Shown: piece after piece, positions 9,709 through 18,433 of the stretch | Position numbering within the stretch: the stretch's first letter is position 1 | Layout of the letters: each line of letters opens with the position of its first letter | Assembly: GCA_029862165.1 (NCBI GenBank) | Contig: JAOTXU010000014.1 | Span: 25,910 to 89,909, forward strand | Direction: 5' to 3' | Source of the DNA: Gammaproteobacteria bacterium | GTDB taxonomy: Bacteria > Pseudomonadota > Gammaproteobacteria > Steroidobacterales > JABDKV01 | DNA length: 64,000 nt | Notes under the pieces: model-generated | Databases searched by the model: none | Seen by the model: the letters and a program-made list of their open reading frames with translations, nothing else | What the model was told of the DNA's origin: nothing | Made by a program: the position numbers and the translations under genes

Positions 9709-10922
9709 CCGGCGTGCTCCAACAATGTCGCCAGATCTTTGTCGCCGCGCCCGGACACACCGATGAGTATCCTCGCGCCTGCATGTTCCTGTGCATAAAG
9801 GCGGGCGCCGGCGAAAGCATGCGCCGTTTCCAGTGCAATCAAAATACCCTCAGCTTCACAACATTCATTCAATGCCAACAGCGCGGTTTGGTCATCTACG
9901 GCGCAGTAACTGGCTCGACCTGTGGCCGCAAGCAACGCGTGCTCCGGGCCGACACCGGGATAATCCAGTCCGGCCGAAATAGAGTGCGTTTCCTGTATCT
10001 GACCGTCATCGTCATGCAATAGCAACGAGTAGGTCCCGTGCAACACACCCGGGCGACCGTGCACCACAGTAGCCGAATGCTCGCCCAGGCCGTTGCCGTG
10101 CCCGCCCGCTTCGACACCCAGCAAGTCGGTTTTACCGTCGGCAATAAATGGATGAAACAGACCGATGGCGTTGGAACCACCGCCGACACAGGCGATAGCA
10201 ACATCCGGCAGCCCACCGCTTTGATCGATGATCTGCTGTCGCGCTTCACGGCCGATGACCGATTGCAGTTCACGAACGAGATACGGATAGGGGTGGCCGC
10301 CGACGGCCGAACCCAGTAGATAATATGTGTCGTTTGGTGAGGCAACCCAGTCACGCATCGCCTCGTCGATGGCCGCACGCAAAGTTCGGTCACCGGTGGT
10401 CACCGCAATAACCTTCGCGCCGAGTCTTTGCATCCGATCGACGTTAGGTGCCTGTCTGGCCATATCGATCTGGCCCATATACACCTCGCACGGCAAACCG
10501 ACGCGAGCGCAGGCCGCTGCTGACGCAACACCGTGTTGACCGGCGCCGGTTTCCGCGACAATTCGTTTTGCACCGAGACGTTTGGCCAACAGGGCCTGAC
10601 CGATGGCGTTGTTGATCTTATGCGCGCCGGTATGTGCGAGATCTTCGCGTTTGAGCCATACCTCTGCACCCCAACGTTCACCCAGACGCGGCGCCGGTGT
10701 AAGCGGTGTCGGGCGCCCCACCCAGTTTTTTAGCTCGGTATTGAGTTCGTCACGGAAGTTGCCGTCGTTAAGCCACTTGTCTACGCCCTCTTCCAGGCGG
10801 GTAAACGCCCCGACCAGGGTTTCCGGAACGTAACGTCCGCCAAACGGGCCATAACGACCCTGCGCGTCCGGATACTCACCGTTCACGAGCGATTGCAGCA
10901 ACTTTTCTTTGTCCAAGCTCAT
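9705..10922 (-). CDS. trpB: tryptophan synthase beta subunit
   Basis: PLP enzyme that condenses indole with serine to form tryptophan. The Schiff-base lysine is in HTGAHKINNAIGQ, the COMM-domain and active-site Glu in AETGAGQHGVA, and the phosphate-binding loop in CVGGGSNAIGLF. It starts like the family with GRYGPFGGRYVPETL. The length of 405 residues is usual. It overlaps trpF by four bases upstream and trpA by four bases downstream. Confidence 0.97.
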   Translation of the reverse strand: MSLDKEKLLQSLVNGEYPDAQGRYGPFGGRYVPETLVGAFTRLEEGVDKWLNDGNFRDELNTELKNWVGRPTPLTPAPRLGERWGAEVWLKREDLAHTGAHKINNAIGQALLAKRLGAKRIVAETGAGQHGVASAAACARVGLPCEVYMGQIDMARQAPNVDRMQRLGAKVIAVTTGDRTLRAAIDEAMRDWVASPNDTYYLLGSAVGGHPYPYLVRELQSVIGREARQQIIDQSGGLPDVAIACVGGGSNAIGLFHPFIADGKTDLLGVEAGGHGNGLGEHSATVVHGRPGVLHGTYSLLLHDDDGQIQETHSISAGLDYPGVGPEHALLAATGRASYCAVDDQTALLALNECCEAEGILIALETAHAFAGARLYAQEHAGARILIGVSGRGDKDLATLLEHAG

Positions 10923-11518
10923 AGTCCTGACTCCGCACGCCGGACAGCCGTGATGAATTCACGAATCCTATGCGGGTCTTTCTCGCCAGGCGCGCTTTCA
11001 ACACCACTACTGACATCTACGCCATAGGGTTTAACTTGATGTATTGCCTCGCCCACATTATCGGCATCCAAACCCCCCGCCAGTATCAGTCGGCCACGCC
11101 GGGCTAGTGTTGCCGCATTATTCCAGTCCACTTTATTTCCCGCGCCACTTTGCACGCCCTCGTAAACAAACCATTGCGGTAACGTGCTGACGTCTTCGCC
11201 GACACGGATGACCGGCAAAGCGCGTATGCCTGCCGGCAAAGTTTTTCCAACCAGATCATCACGATCGCTTTGCCACCACGCGGGTGCCAATTCTGTTAGC
11301 ACTGAACTGACAAAATCGTCCGGTGGTTGTCGCGTAACAACCACTGTTGCTGTTGACGGCGGCACAAGTCCGATCAGTTTTTTTGCCTGCTCGCTGTCGA
11401 GCTGCCGTGGCGACGGCGATAAAACCACTCCGACCGCGTCAGCCCCGGCATCACTAGCTGCATCAACGGCTTCGCGAGTGGTCAGACCGCAAATTTTCAC
11501 GTATATGCGGTTTACCAT
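10919..11518 (-). CDS. trpF: phosphoribosylanthranilate isomerase
   Basis: Amadori isomerase, third step from anthranilate. The (beta/alpha)8 barrel begins VKICGLTTREAVDAA, where Cys is the general base; the acid Asp is in YGVDVSSGVE, followed by GEKDPHRIREF, the C-terminal signature. At 199 residues it is slightly shorter than the average of about 205. It is a separate gene, not fused to trpC as in enteric bacteria. It overlaps trpC by seven bases and trpB by four. Confidence 0.95.
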   Translation of the reverse strand: MVNRIYVKICGLTTREAVDAASDAGADAVGVVLSPSPRQLDSEQAKKLIGLVPPSTATVVVTRQPPDDFVSSVLTELAPAWWQSDRDDLVGKTLPAGIRALPVIRVGEDVSTLPQWFVYEGVQSGAGNKVDWNNAATLARRGRLILAGGLDADNVGEAIHQVKPYGVDVSSGVESAPGEKDPHRIREFITAVRRAESGL

Positions 11519-12333
11519 TGGGTCGCCTCGCGCCCGGCCACCAGCATTTTTGCCACCAGATCCTTTGGATTCTTGTCGCGCATCAGTGCGCTGCCAACCA
11601 ATGCCAACTGATACCCGGCTTTGGCCACGGCGGCTGCATCCTTCGCCTCACTGAGACCACTTTCAGCAACACGCAGACAATTGGGTGGAAATCGATTGGC
11701 CAGCGTGATCAAACGCTGGTTCTCAACTTCCTGTGTATCGAGATTGCGTGCGTTGAGGCCAACTAAGACGCGTTTGTTCACACTGACAAACGGCACGGCG
11801 CGTTGCAAGTCACGCTCGTCAAAGGCTTCCAGCAACACGAACATTCTCGCCTGCGCAGCCGCTTCCAGCATATCCATGATGATGTGGTCGTCGAGAATCC
11901 GAAGGATCAGCAGGACACCACCCGCACCAGCCGCCGCCGCCTCCCACACCTGATAGACGTCGACAATAAAATCCTTGCGCATCGCCGGCACACCCAATGG
12001 CCGCAGTTCGGCTGCGATAGCACGCAAGTGTTCCATGTCGCCACCAAAACGTTCCGGTTCAGTCAGCACCGACACTGCCACGGCTCCTGCCTCGGCATAG
12101 CCCACGGCGCGTTGAATCAGATCCGTTTCTGATTCCTGCGATAACTCACCCTGTGACGGTGAAGCTTTTTTGATCTCGGCGATGAGGTCGAAACCCTCTG
12201 TGTTCGGTCTCAATGCTCCCATCTTTGGCATCGCCAGCGCCTCACACACCACAGCGTCCAGTGGTTTGACAGATTTTGCCTGCCACATACGCGCATGCGA
12301 TGTATCGCACATGGTTTGCAGAAAACTGTTCAC
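11512..12333 (-). CDS. trpC: indole-3-glycerol phosphate synthase
   Basis: Decarboxylating ring closure to indole-3-glycerol phosphate. Barrel motifs: EIKKASPSQG (catalytic Lys and phosphate contact), VLTEPERFGG, MRKDFIVDVYQVWEA (second catalytic Lys) and NARNLDTQEV, then VAESGLS and VGSALM. The length of 273 residues is usual for the monofunctional enzyme. The start overlaps the trpD stop as ATGA. Confidence 0.96.
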   Translation of the reverse strand: MNSFLQTMCDTSHARMWQAKSVKPLDAVVCEALAMPKMGALRPNTEGFDLIAEIKKASPSQGELSQESETDLIQRAVGYAEAGAVAVSVLTEPERFGGDMEHLRAIAAELRPLGVPAMRKDFIVDVYQVWEAAAAGAGGVLLILRILDDHIIMDMLEAAAQARMFVLLEAFDERDLQRAVPFVSVNKRVLVGLNARNLDTQEVENQRLITLANRFPPNCLRVAESGLSEAKDAAAVAKAGYQLALVGSALMRDKNPKDLVAKMLVAGREATQW

Positions 12334-13364
12334 AGGCTCTTTCCAAATGCCTCGATTTTCTCGAGGACTTTGGCCGCGCGCCCGGTATTGATGCTTTCTC
12401 TGACATGCGCGAGCGAAGAACGCCGACCCTTTGCCATGCCACTAACTTCGAGCATTAAGGCAGCACCGAGGGTCAATGCATCGTAGTGCGCTCCTAGCTC
12501 GCCGCACAATGCAGCGCGCAGCTTCGCCGCATTCTCCGCTGCATCACCGCCGGCCAGTGCTTCTGGTGTGCAGCGATCGAGTTTGTAATCCGAAGGATCA
12601 CGTCGCTCTTCAATAACCTGGCCGGGGCGCACGTCGTACAACAGGAATGGTCCAACCGGTGTTGCTTCATCCCAACCCGGTTCACCGTGGACAACGAAGA
12701 CTCGCAGGATGTCCATGCCGGCAAGCGTATCAGCCATTAAACGCGCGACATGCGCGCTAAACGCGCCGATGACAGCATAGGGCGGTCGCGCCGGATTCGA
12801 TAATGGGCCCAAAATATTAAACACCGTGCGCACACCCATGGCCGCACGAATCGGCGCAACGGTTTTCATTGCCGGGTGATAAAACGGCGCAAACAAAAAG
12901 GTAAATCCCGTCTCGTCCAGGCACCGAATGGCTGCCTGCTCGTCCAGTGGTAAGGGCAAGCCCAATTCCTCGAGCACATCCGCGCTGCCACTTTTACTCG
13001 ACACTGCCCGGTTGCCGTGTTTGACAACTCGCACACCGCTGGCCGCTGCCAACAACGCCGCCCCGGTAGAAATATTGAGACTGCCGGAACCGTCTCCACC
13101 GGTGCCGACACAATCCACCGCCGGCATGCCATCCGGAATACCCGGATCGACTGCCAGTTCACGCATCGTCGTAGCAAAACCACGAATCTCTGCAGCGGTT
13201 TCGCCTTTTAGCCGTAACGCCACCAGCACACCACCGGCCAACGCTGCCGGCAGGTCCGGATCGGTTAATGCCCGCATCAGGTCTGCAGAATTTGACTCGG
13301 ACAAATCTTTACCATCGAGCAAATCGCTCAGGGCCTGTTTGGCAATTCGGTGTGTCTCACTCAA
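12330..13364 (-). CDS. trpD: anthranilate phosphoribosyltransferase
   Basis: Transfers phosphoribose from PRPP to anthranilate. Motifs: DCVGTGGDGSGSLNISTG (PRPP diphosphate loop), KHGNRAVSSKSGSADVLEELG and the second metal motif VVHGEPGWDEATPVG. I chose a TTG start at 13364 (344 residues) because it overlaps the trpG stop as TTGA and has GGAG eight bases upstream. The first residues then read MSETHRIAKQALSDLLDGKDL, which matches the family start. The longer open frame up to 13457 runs inside trpG and would add 31 arginine-rich residues. It is not fused to trpG. Confidence 0.95.
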   Translation of the reverse strand: MSETHRIAKQALSDLLDGKDLSESNSADLMRALTDPDLPAALAGGVLVALRLKGETAAEIRGFATTMRELAVDPGIPDGMPAVDCVGTGGDGSGSLNISTGAALLAAASGVRVVKHGNRAVSSKSGSADVLEELGLPLPLDEQAAIRCLDETGFTFLFAPFYHPAMKTVAPIRAAMGVRTVFNILGPLSNPARPPYAVIGAFSAHVARLMADTLAGMDILRVFVVHGEPGWDEATPVGPFLLYDVRPGQVIEERRDPSDYKLDRCTPEALAGGDAAENAAKLRAALCGELGAHYDALTLGAALMLEVSGMAKGRRSSLAHVRESINTGRAAKVLEKIEAFGKSL

Positions 13365-13936
13365 CGCCCGATCTCCATCTGCAGGTAGTTTCCAAGCAAA
13401 CGGTCGCCTTGTGGTGTCAGAACACTTTCGGGATGAAACTGAACGCCTTCGACGCACAAACCCCGATGCCGTACTGCCATGATCTCCCCATCGGCCGTAC
13501 GCGCACTGATCTCCAGCTCGTCGGGCAGGTCAACCGCCGCCAATGAATGATATCGCCCCGCCACCAGTGGTAGCCCGATGTCGGCAAAAACACCCTTGCC
13601 ATCGTGCGTTACGGCCGAGCTTTTACCGTGCATCAGGGTACGCGCGGCATCGACTCGTCCGCCAAATGCCTCGACTATCGACTGGTGACCCAGACATACG
13701 CCAAGCACGGGGACTTTGCCGGCGCAGGCCTGTATCGCGGCGACAGAAATACCGGCATCGGCCGGCCGTCCAGGTCCAGGCGAGATGACCAGATGACTGA
13801 GACCGGTCCGCCAAATTTCATCGACTGCAATCGCATCGTTACGCTGCACATCGACTTCAGCACCCAATAGCCGAAACGCCTGCACAAGGTTGTAAGTGAA
13901 TGAGTCGTAGTTATCGATAAGCAGCACGTGCGGCAT
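13361..13936 (-). CDS. trpG: anthranilate synthase glutaminase subunit (component II)
   Basis: Class I glutamine amidotransferase that feeds ammonia to TrpE; homologues can also serve p-aminobenzoate synthase (PabA). The start IDNYDSFTYNLVQ, the oxyanion loop SPGPGRP, nucleophile Cys in LGVCLGHQSI, and the catalytic His/Glu in VQFHPESVLTPQG are all present. ATG at 13936 touches the trpE stop (TGATG); a GTG one codon earlier at 13939 is possible. With no second glutaminase gene in view, a shared role with PabB remains possible. Confidence 0.95.
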   Translation of the reverse strand: MPHVLLIDNYDSFTYNLVQAFRLLGAEVDVQRNDAIAVDEIWRTGLSHLVISPGPGRPADAGISVAAIQACAGKVPVLGVCLGHQSIVEAFGGRVDAARTLMHGKSSAVTHDGKGVFADIGLPLVAGRYHSLAAVDLPDELEISARTADGEIMAVRHRGLCVEGVQFHPESVLTPQGDRLLGNYLQMEIGR

Positions 13937-15324
13937 CACAAGCCCTCGCCTGCAATAACGAGCGCGCGTTGCAGGATTGCACTCTTGGCCAGGACTTCCT
14001 GGTATTCAGTTTCCGGCACACTATCAGAGACAATTCCGGCACCGGCTTGGTAACTGTAATGTCCCTTGTCAAAAACGAGGGTGCGTATCGCGATGGCCTG
14101 GTCCATTCCGCCTCGATGAGCGAAATACCCGACGGTACCACCGTAGAGACCGCGTCGTTGCGGTTCATTCTCGTCGATCAACTCCATTGCTCTGACTTTG
14201 GGGGCGCCGACGAGCGTACCGGCCGGGAATGCAGCGGCAAAAAGATCAAATGCATCATAACCTGGCTCCAGCTCGCCCTGCACACCACTAACGATGTGCA
14301 TCACGTGCGAGTAGCGCTCGATTTTGCGAAACGGTTTGACGTTGATCGTGCCAGGCCTGGCCACCCGACCCAAATCGTTGCGTGCCAGATCGACCAACAT
14401 CACGTGTTCAGCACCTTCTTTTGGATCTGCCAGCAGGGCAGCCTCCAGCGCCTGATCCTGCGCCGCGTCAGCGCCACGTGGACGAGTGCCGGCTATTGGG
14501 CGCAACGATGCCTCACCATTTTCGTCCAAACGCACAAGCGCTTCAGGCGACGAACCGGCCACAGCGGAATCACCAAAACGAAAAAAGTACATATAGGGAG
14601 ACGGGTTGAGTAAACGCAGAGCGCGATAGGCATCGAAGGGATCGATATCTGTCTTGCCGGAAAAACAGACCGACAACACAATCTGATAAACATCTCCAGT
14701 TGCAATGTAGCCCTGCGCTTTCCTGACCAGTTGCCGGTATTGCTCGGGCTCAAGACTGGCCTGTGGTGCTTCAACTGCCGTTGGGCCACGCTGTGGTGGC
14801 AGTGGCCCGCGCAATGCGTCGATGACTTCCTTGCGCAACGCCTGGCGTTGTCTGTCGCTGCCGTCGTGCAGCAATGCCACCCGCCGGGTCAGATGATCGA
14901 AAACCAGCAATGAAGCCGGTGCGGTGTATGCCGCGTCAGGTACGCGCGGCAATTTGCGCGCGAGATCGGGCAACCGCTCAAACTGCCGCACCAGATCGTA
15001 GGCCGCCACGCCGACCAGACCGCCCTGAAAAGGCAGGCCTTCGATGAAAGGCCCGGGTTTCGGTGCGCGGGCCAGGGCACCGCGCATTGCGGCAAGGACA
15101 CCGTCGCGTCCGGGTGTGAGCTCCTCGGTTTGTCTATTGATTTCTAACTCACCGTCGCGCAAACGCAGGTTCAATGCGTCGCCGAATCCAATGAAAGAGT
15201 AACGTGCCAGACTGACGCCCCCTTCTACACTTTCCAATAGGAAGTGGGGCGAAAACGGCTCCAATTTGCGAAACGCGGAAACTGGTGTATCCAGATCAGC
15301 TGCTATATCGAACGGTGGCTGCAT
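13936..15324 (-). CDS. trpE: anthranilate synthase component I
   Basis: Converts chorismate and ammonia to anthranilate. The feedback-site LLES motif is seen near the N-terminus (HFLLESVEGG) and the chorismate-binding core at the C-terminus (IAGTRPRGADAAQD, MLVDLARNDLGRVA, GTLVGAPKVRAMELI, IRTLVF). The 462-residue length is at the short end of the family. ATG at 15324 follows the attenuator directly. This is the first structural gene of the tightly overlapping operon trpE-G-D-C-F-B-A. Confidence 0.96.
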   Translation of the reverse strand: MQPPFDIAADLDTPVSAFRKLEPFSPHFLLESVEGGVSLARYSFIGFGDALNLRLRDGELEINRQTEELTPGRDGVLAAMRGALARAPKPGPFIEGLPFQGGLVGVAAYDLVRQFERLPDLARKLPRVPDAAYTAPASLLVFDHLTRRVALLHDGSDRQRQALRKEVIDALRGPLPPQRGPTAVEAPQASLEPEQYRQLVRKAQGYIATGDVYQIVLSVCFSGKTDIDPFDAYRALRLLNPSPYMYFFRFGDSAVAGSSPEALVRLDENGEASLRPIAGTRPRGADAAQDQALEAALLADPKEGAEHVMLVDLARNDLGRVARPGTINVKPFRKIERYSHVMHIVSGVQGELEPGYDAFDLFAAAFPAGTLVGAPKVRAMELIDENEPQRRGLYGGTVGYFAHRGGMDQAIAIRTLVFDKGHYSYQAGAGIVSDSVPETEYQEVLAKSAILQRALVIAGEGL

Positions 15325-15346
15325 AATTCAATTTTTTCCGGGCATT

Positions 15347-15377
15347 AAAAAACCCACCCCCGATTGACGGGGATGGG
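15347..15377 (-). terminator. trp attenuator terminator hairpin
   Basis: Read on the minus strand, CCCATCCCCG and CGGGGGTGGG (15377-15368 and 15362-15353) form a GC-rich stem around a short loop, followed at once by six U residues (15352-15347), 23 bases before the trpE ATG. This is an intrinsic terminator ahead of the structural genes, as expected of an attenuator. The left arm is also the partner of the antiterminator. Confidence 0.85.
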
Positions 15378-15432
15378 CTGTATCAAGCTTTGATGCAGTA
15401 AGTCTTACCCGCTAACGGGTACAGCCATCCCC
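15369..15432 (-). promoter_or_regulatory. trp antiterminator (segments 2 and 3)
   Basis: On the minus strand GGGGATGGCTG (15432-15422) is complementary, with one bulged base, to CAGCCCATCCCC (15380-15369), whose 3' part is the left arm of the terminator. The two folds are mutually exclusive. The segment GCCTTCC at 15442-15436, right after the Trp codons of the leader peptide, can instead pair with GGGGATGGC. So stalling at the Trp codons would free segment 2 and favour antitermination. Confidence 0.7.
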
Positions 15433-15473
15433 TGTGGAAGGCGCCAGCGCCAACCGGTGTTCGGGGGAAGCAT
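15405..15473 (-). CDS. trpL: trp operon leader peptide
   Basis: A 22-residue open frame, MLPPNTGWRWRLPQGMAVPV plus Ser-Gly, with codons 8 and 10 both TGG. It lies between a candidate promoter and the attenuator structures, and its Trp codons (15450-15452 and 15444-15446) directly precede the first pairing segment. The TAA stop at 15405 is 25 bases before segment 3. That is the geometry of ribosome-mediated attenuation. The start is less sure: ATG at 15473 has no strong ribosome site, and an in-frame GTG nine bases earlier lies about 10 bases after GGGG. Confidence 0.72.
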   Translation of the reverse strand: MLPPNTGWRWRLPQGMAVPVSG

Positions 15474-15498
15474 TCGCGACACGACATTCACGCCCCAA

Positions 15499-15527
15499 TT
15501 CTTACAGTCATTATCCGGCGTCGTCAA
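15499..15527 (-). promoter_or_regulatory. candidate trp operon promoter
   Basis: On the minus strand TTGACG (15527-15522) and TAAGAA (15504-15499) are separated by 17 bases. This would start RNA near 15491, about 18 bases before the leader ATG. The -35 box is good and the -10 box weak (three of six). No TrpR-like operator palindrome was recognised. Confidence 0.4.
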
Positions 15528-15532
15528 CCAGT

Positions 15533-17371
15533 TTAATCAAGTTGATACATCATGGGCATCAGGAACGAGAAGGCCAGCCACATAATGATGGTCAGTGGGA
15601 TGCCGACCCGGAGGAAATCCGAGAACTTGTAGCCACCGGCGCTGAACACTAGCAGGTTGGTCTGGTAGCCCATCGGCGTCGCGAAGCTCATGTTTGCGCC
15701 AAATAATACGGCCAACACGAACGCTTCCGGCGCGGCACCGATTTCGGTGGCGACGCTGACGGCAATCGGCGTGCCGATGACGGCTGCTGCATTGTTCGAG
15801 ACGACGTTGGTCAGTAACGCGATCAGCAGCATAAGCCCACTCAGCACCATCGGCGTCGGCAAACCAAAGGTCATGGCGACGAACAGGTGCGCAACAAATT
15901 CGGCACCACCGGTCGCCATTAAAGCGACACCCAGCCCCAAACTGGCAACGATTATCAGAATAACCGGGGTGCTGAGAGCGCCGGCCGCATTACGCCAGTC
16001 CAGACACCGGGTCAGAATCATCAGGGCAACACCAGTCAGCGAACTCACAGAAATTGGCAACAGACCGGTAGCTGCCGAAATTACGACGAAAGCAATAATG
16101 CCCAGCGCCGTATTCGCGCGTTTGGTGTGCGGGAGGTCAGTCGTACCATCGAGCACCAGCATCTGGCCGCCCCGCTTGAGGCCGTTGATGTGGTCGGGCG
16201 AACCCTGAACGAGCAGTACATCGCCCGCGCGCAGCCGTATTTCATCGATCCCGCGCCCGGTATCGACCACATGCGTGCGTGCGCGATGAATCGCGAGCGG
16301 CACCAAGCGGAAACGCGTCGTAAATCGGGTCGAACGCAGCGTGCGATGGTGCAGCAGCGATCCGCGCGTCACCACAACTTCGGCCAGTTGTTGTTCCGGT
16401 GGCAACGGCGAATCCGGGGTGTCAGGCTGCGGCTGCTCGCTATCGGGTTGATGCAATGTTGCGCCAATTAGTTGCTCGAACTCTTTGAGCATCTCGGGTG
16501 TGTCGTTGACATAGAGACGATCACCGACCTGCATCACTACCGAAGGCAATTTGGCAACGAACAAGCCCTCACCACGCTGGATGCGAGACACCGTCATGCG
16601 GTTATCGGTACGGGCAAGCACTTCGGACAGCGTCTTGCCCGTCGCAAAGCTTTCCTCGTTGACATACAACTGCGCGTTAAATATACGCGGTGATGTATCC
16701 TGCATGGGCGCGCGACGCTCCGGCAGCAACCGCGGTGCAATGAGCCACAGGAACAAGATGCCGACGCTGCCGGCAATCAACACCGGTAGGGTGAAATAAA
16801 ACATGCTCATCCGGCCCAGACCGAGATCGGCAGCGATGCCCACAACCAGCAAATTGGTAGATGTGCCGATCGTCGTGGCCATGCCACCGATCAGCGTGGC
16901 CAGACCCATTGGCATGAGGATTTCGGATGGCGCGGTCCGATTGCGCAATGCCACGCTGACCATTATCGGCAACAGCATGACGACGATGGGTGTGTTGTTC
17001 AAAAACGCGCTAAGTGCGGCGGCGACGATGAGCGTTGCCAAAAGAGAAATCTTCGGACGTTCTTTCCAGCCCTTGGACATCAGGATAGCAACCGGTCGCA
17101 ACGCACCGGTCGCCTCCAGACCGCGACCGACTATCAGCAGCGCGGCGATGGTAATGAGCGCTTCGTGACCAAAACCGGCAAAAAAATCGGTAACCCGTAC
17201 GGGTACACCATTGCGCTCGTATGGAAAGATCTCGAATACCAGCACCAGTGTTACCAGCACTACGAGACAAGAGCTCTCCAACGGAACGCGGTCCCGGGTA
17301 AACAGGAACAACGCAACGACGGTAAGTAGCAACGCGAAGATCGCGTGTGCATCAGGAATAATCGGTTGCAA
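15533..17371 (-). CDS. SLC13-type permease with TrkA-C domains
   Basis: Inner-membrane carrier of the SLC13/divalent anion (DASS, ion transporter) superfamily. Two blocks of hydrophobic helices (about residues 5-205 and 400-612) flank a cytosolic insert with two RCK_C/TrkA-C-like domains (about 210-300 and 315-395, with GDRLYVND and RAGDVLLVQGSPDHI). Conserved family segments are AFLNNTPIVVMLLPI, GTSTNLLV, and in the second half NVVSNNAAAVIGTPIA and MGYQTNLLV. The first start codon in the frame is TTG at 17371; no ATG or GTG precedes it after the upstream stop. The substrate (sulfate, dicarboxylate or another anion) cannot be decided. It is upstream of the trp promoter, in the same direction. 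Confidence 0.85.
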   Translation of the reverse strand: MQPIIPDAHAIFALLLTVVALFLFTRDRVPLESSCLVVLVTLVLVFEIFPYERNGVPVRVTDFFAGFGHEALITIAALLIVGRGLEATGALRPVAILMSKGWKERPKISLLATLIVAAALSAFLNNTPIVVMLLPIMVSVALRNRTAPSEILMPMGLATLIGGMATTIGTSTNLLVVGIAADLGLGRMSMFYFTLPVLIAGSVGILFLWLIAPRLLPERRAPMQDTSPRIFNAQLYVNEESFATGKTLSEVLARTDNRMTVSRIQRGEGLFVAKLPSVVMQVGDRLYVNDTPEMLKEFEQLIGATLHQPDSEQPQPDTPDSPLPPEQQLAEVVVTRGSLLHHRTLRSTRFTTRFRLVPLAIHRARTHVVDTGRGIDEIRLRAGDVLLVQGSPDHINGLKRGGQMLVLDGTTDLPHTKRANTALGIIAFVVISAATGLLPISVSSLTGVALMILTRCLDWRNAAGALSTPVILIIVASLGLGVALMATGGAEFVAHLFVAMTFGLPTPMVLSGLMLLIALLTNVVSNNAAAVIGTPIAVSVATEIGAAPEAFVLAVLFGANMSFATPMGYQTNLLVFSAGGYKFSDFLRVGIPLTIIMWLAFSFLMPMMYQLD

Positions 17372-17554
17372 AGGTAATTCGCGAGTTTTTGCGGCATCCC
17401 CATGACCTCACCGTATCGGTTTGGCCGTGCCGCTCGCTGCGCCCTGTAGCCTCTGAATCGACTGTTTAGCATGGACCCGCCGGAACAGGCAAGGAAATAC
17501 GCACGGTCCCCTGTGGTGCAGAATTGCTAACTCATTGGTATTGTGGCGACTTTT

Positions 17555-18124
17555 CTAATGCACGCCACGTGATTGACCTCGCTTGCGGCAGCCCGGGCAC
17601 ACCGTTTTGGTCAGGGACAGTGAATCGTGCATGTAGATATTCTGACACGTCGCACAGCGGGTGAACTGCAGCTCGTCGCCACGGACCAGCGCGTCCAGCA
17701 GAAACCAGGCGCGTTCGAAACAGATACGCCGTGCCGGATGCAGAAGGCAGTACATGTCATAGGCGAGGCAAAAACGTTGGCCGAACTCCACTGTAGATTT
17801 TGAAAGCAACAATTTGGGTGATTGACCGAGCCGTAACAGAATCAAGCCCGCATCGGCGAAGAGCAGGCCCAGCGTGCTGGATTCGCTCTGATGCAGGCCA
17901 GTCTTTACGTACACGGAAATCCGTGACGGTGGTTTGCCACGTTGGCGACGCACCTGCATCAATGGCTCTTCCTTGAAATAGGTGGTGTAGATTTTTCGTA
18001 TGCGGTCATCGGAAAGACCGGTGCAGGTTCTGATCGTGCAGGTGCGCGCCTCATAGGCGATCATCCGCATGGCCAATTCAAATTGCGTGCGTTCACGAGC
18101 GTAGCGACTGTCACTGATTCTCAT
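17555..18124 (-). CDS. FlhC-like transcriptional regulator
   Basis: Resembles FlhC, the DNA-contacting partner of FlhD in the flagellar master regulator. The N-terminal helix (YARERTQFELAMRMIAYEARTCTI), a helix-turn-helix-like stretch (GLSDDRIRKIYTTYF), the middle AYDMYCLLHP and ERAWFLLDALVRGDELQFTRC, and a four-cysteine zinc site (Cys157, 160, 176 and 179; C-x2-C-x15-C-x2-C, against x16 in E. coli FlhC) all fit. ATG at 18124 is chosen because GGGAGGGACC precedes it closely; the longer frame to 18217 has no such site. It is divergent from the FlhD-like gene. No flagellar genes are in the window, so the targets are unknown. Confidence 0.75.
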   Translation of the reverse strand: MRISDSRYARERTQFELAMRMIAYEARTCTIRTCTGLSDDRIRKIYTTYFKEEPLMQVRRQRGKPPSRISVYVKTGLHQSESSTLGLLFADAGLILLRLGQSPKLLLSKSTVEFGQRFCLAYDMYCLLHPARRICFERAWFLLDALVRGDELQFTRCATCQNIYMHDSLSLTKTVCPGCRKRGQSRGVH

Positions 18125-18433
18125 CCTGGTCCCTCCCTCTCGGACCGAACGTCGGGGTGACGAATTGAAACGCCTGGACCCGCAATCTGTCCCCACCCTA
18201 TTTGTTCCAAAATGCACAGATATGCTACGGTCGGGACGAAAATTGTGCGAAATAGTACAATCCAGAGGCCCATTCCTTGGGTTTTGAATGATTTAAAATT
18301 AGAAAGGATGAATCAAAAAACACTCTATTTCATATAGTTATCAAGAGTGCCATGTTAGATCGCCGATGGCACAATGCAACAAATTCGTGCCAGTGTCACT
18401 GGCACAAAACCAACCACTGCGGAGGAGAGTCTC
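18125..18433. promoter_or_regulatory. divergent regulatory region between flhC-like and flhD-like genes
   Basis: This 309-base gap holds the divergent promoters. It is AT-rich around 18280-18345. Four copies of GTGCCA or its complement occur near the plus-strand gene: GTGCCAT at 18347, ATGGCAC at 18366, and both arms of the palindrome at 18387-18405. The first three half-sites begin 20 bases apart. GGAGGAG at 18421-18427 is the ribosome site of the flhD-like gene. No clear -35/-10 pair is assigned. Confidence 0.55.
18387..18405. repeat. perfect 19-base palindrome, possible operator
   Basis: GTGCCAGTGTCACTGGCAC is a perfect inverted repeat with nine-base arms around a single T, 29 bases before the ATG of the FlhD-like gene. 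The same six-base core recurs at 18347 and 18367. A dimeric regulator binding here, possibly autoregulation by the encoded pair, is inference. Confidence 0.6.

Noticed and set aside
18347..18405. TGGCAC elements as sigma-54 promoters
   Set aside because: None has a GC at the required ten-base distance from GG; the nearest match is off by two bases.
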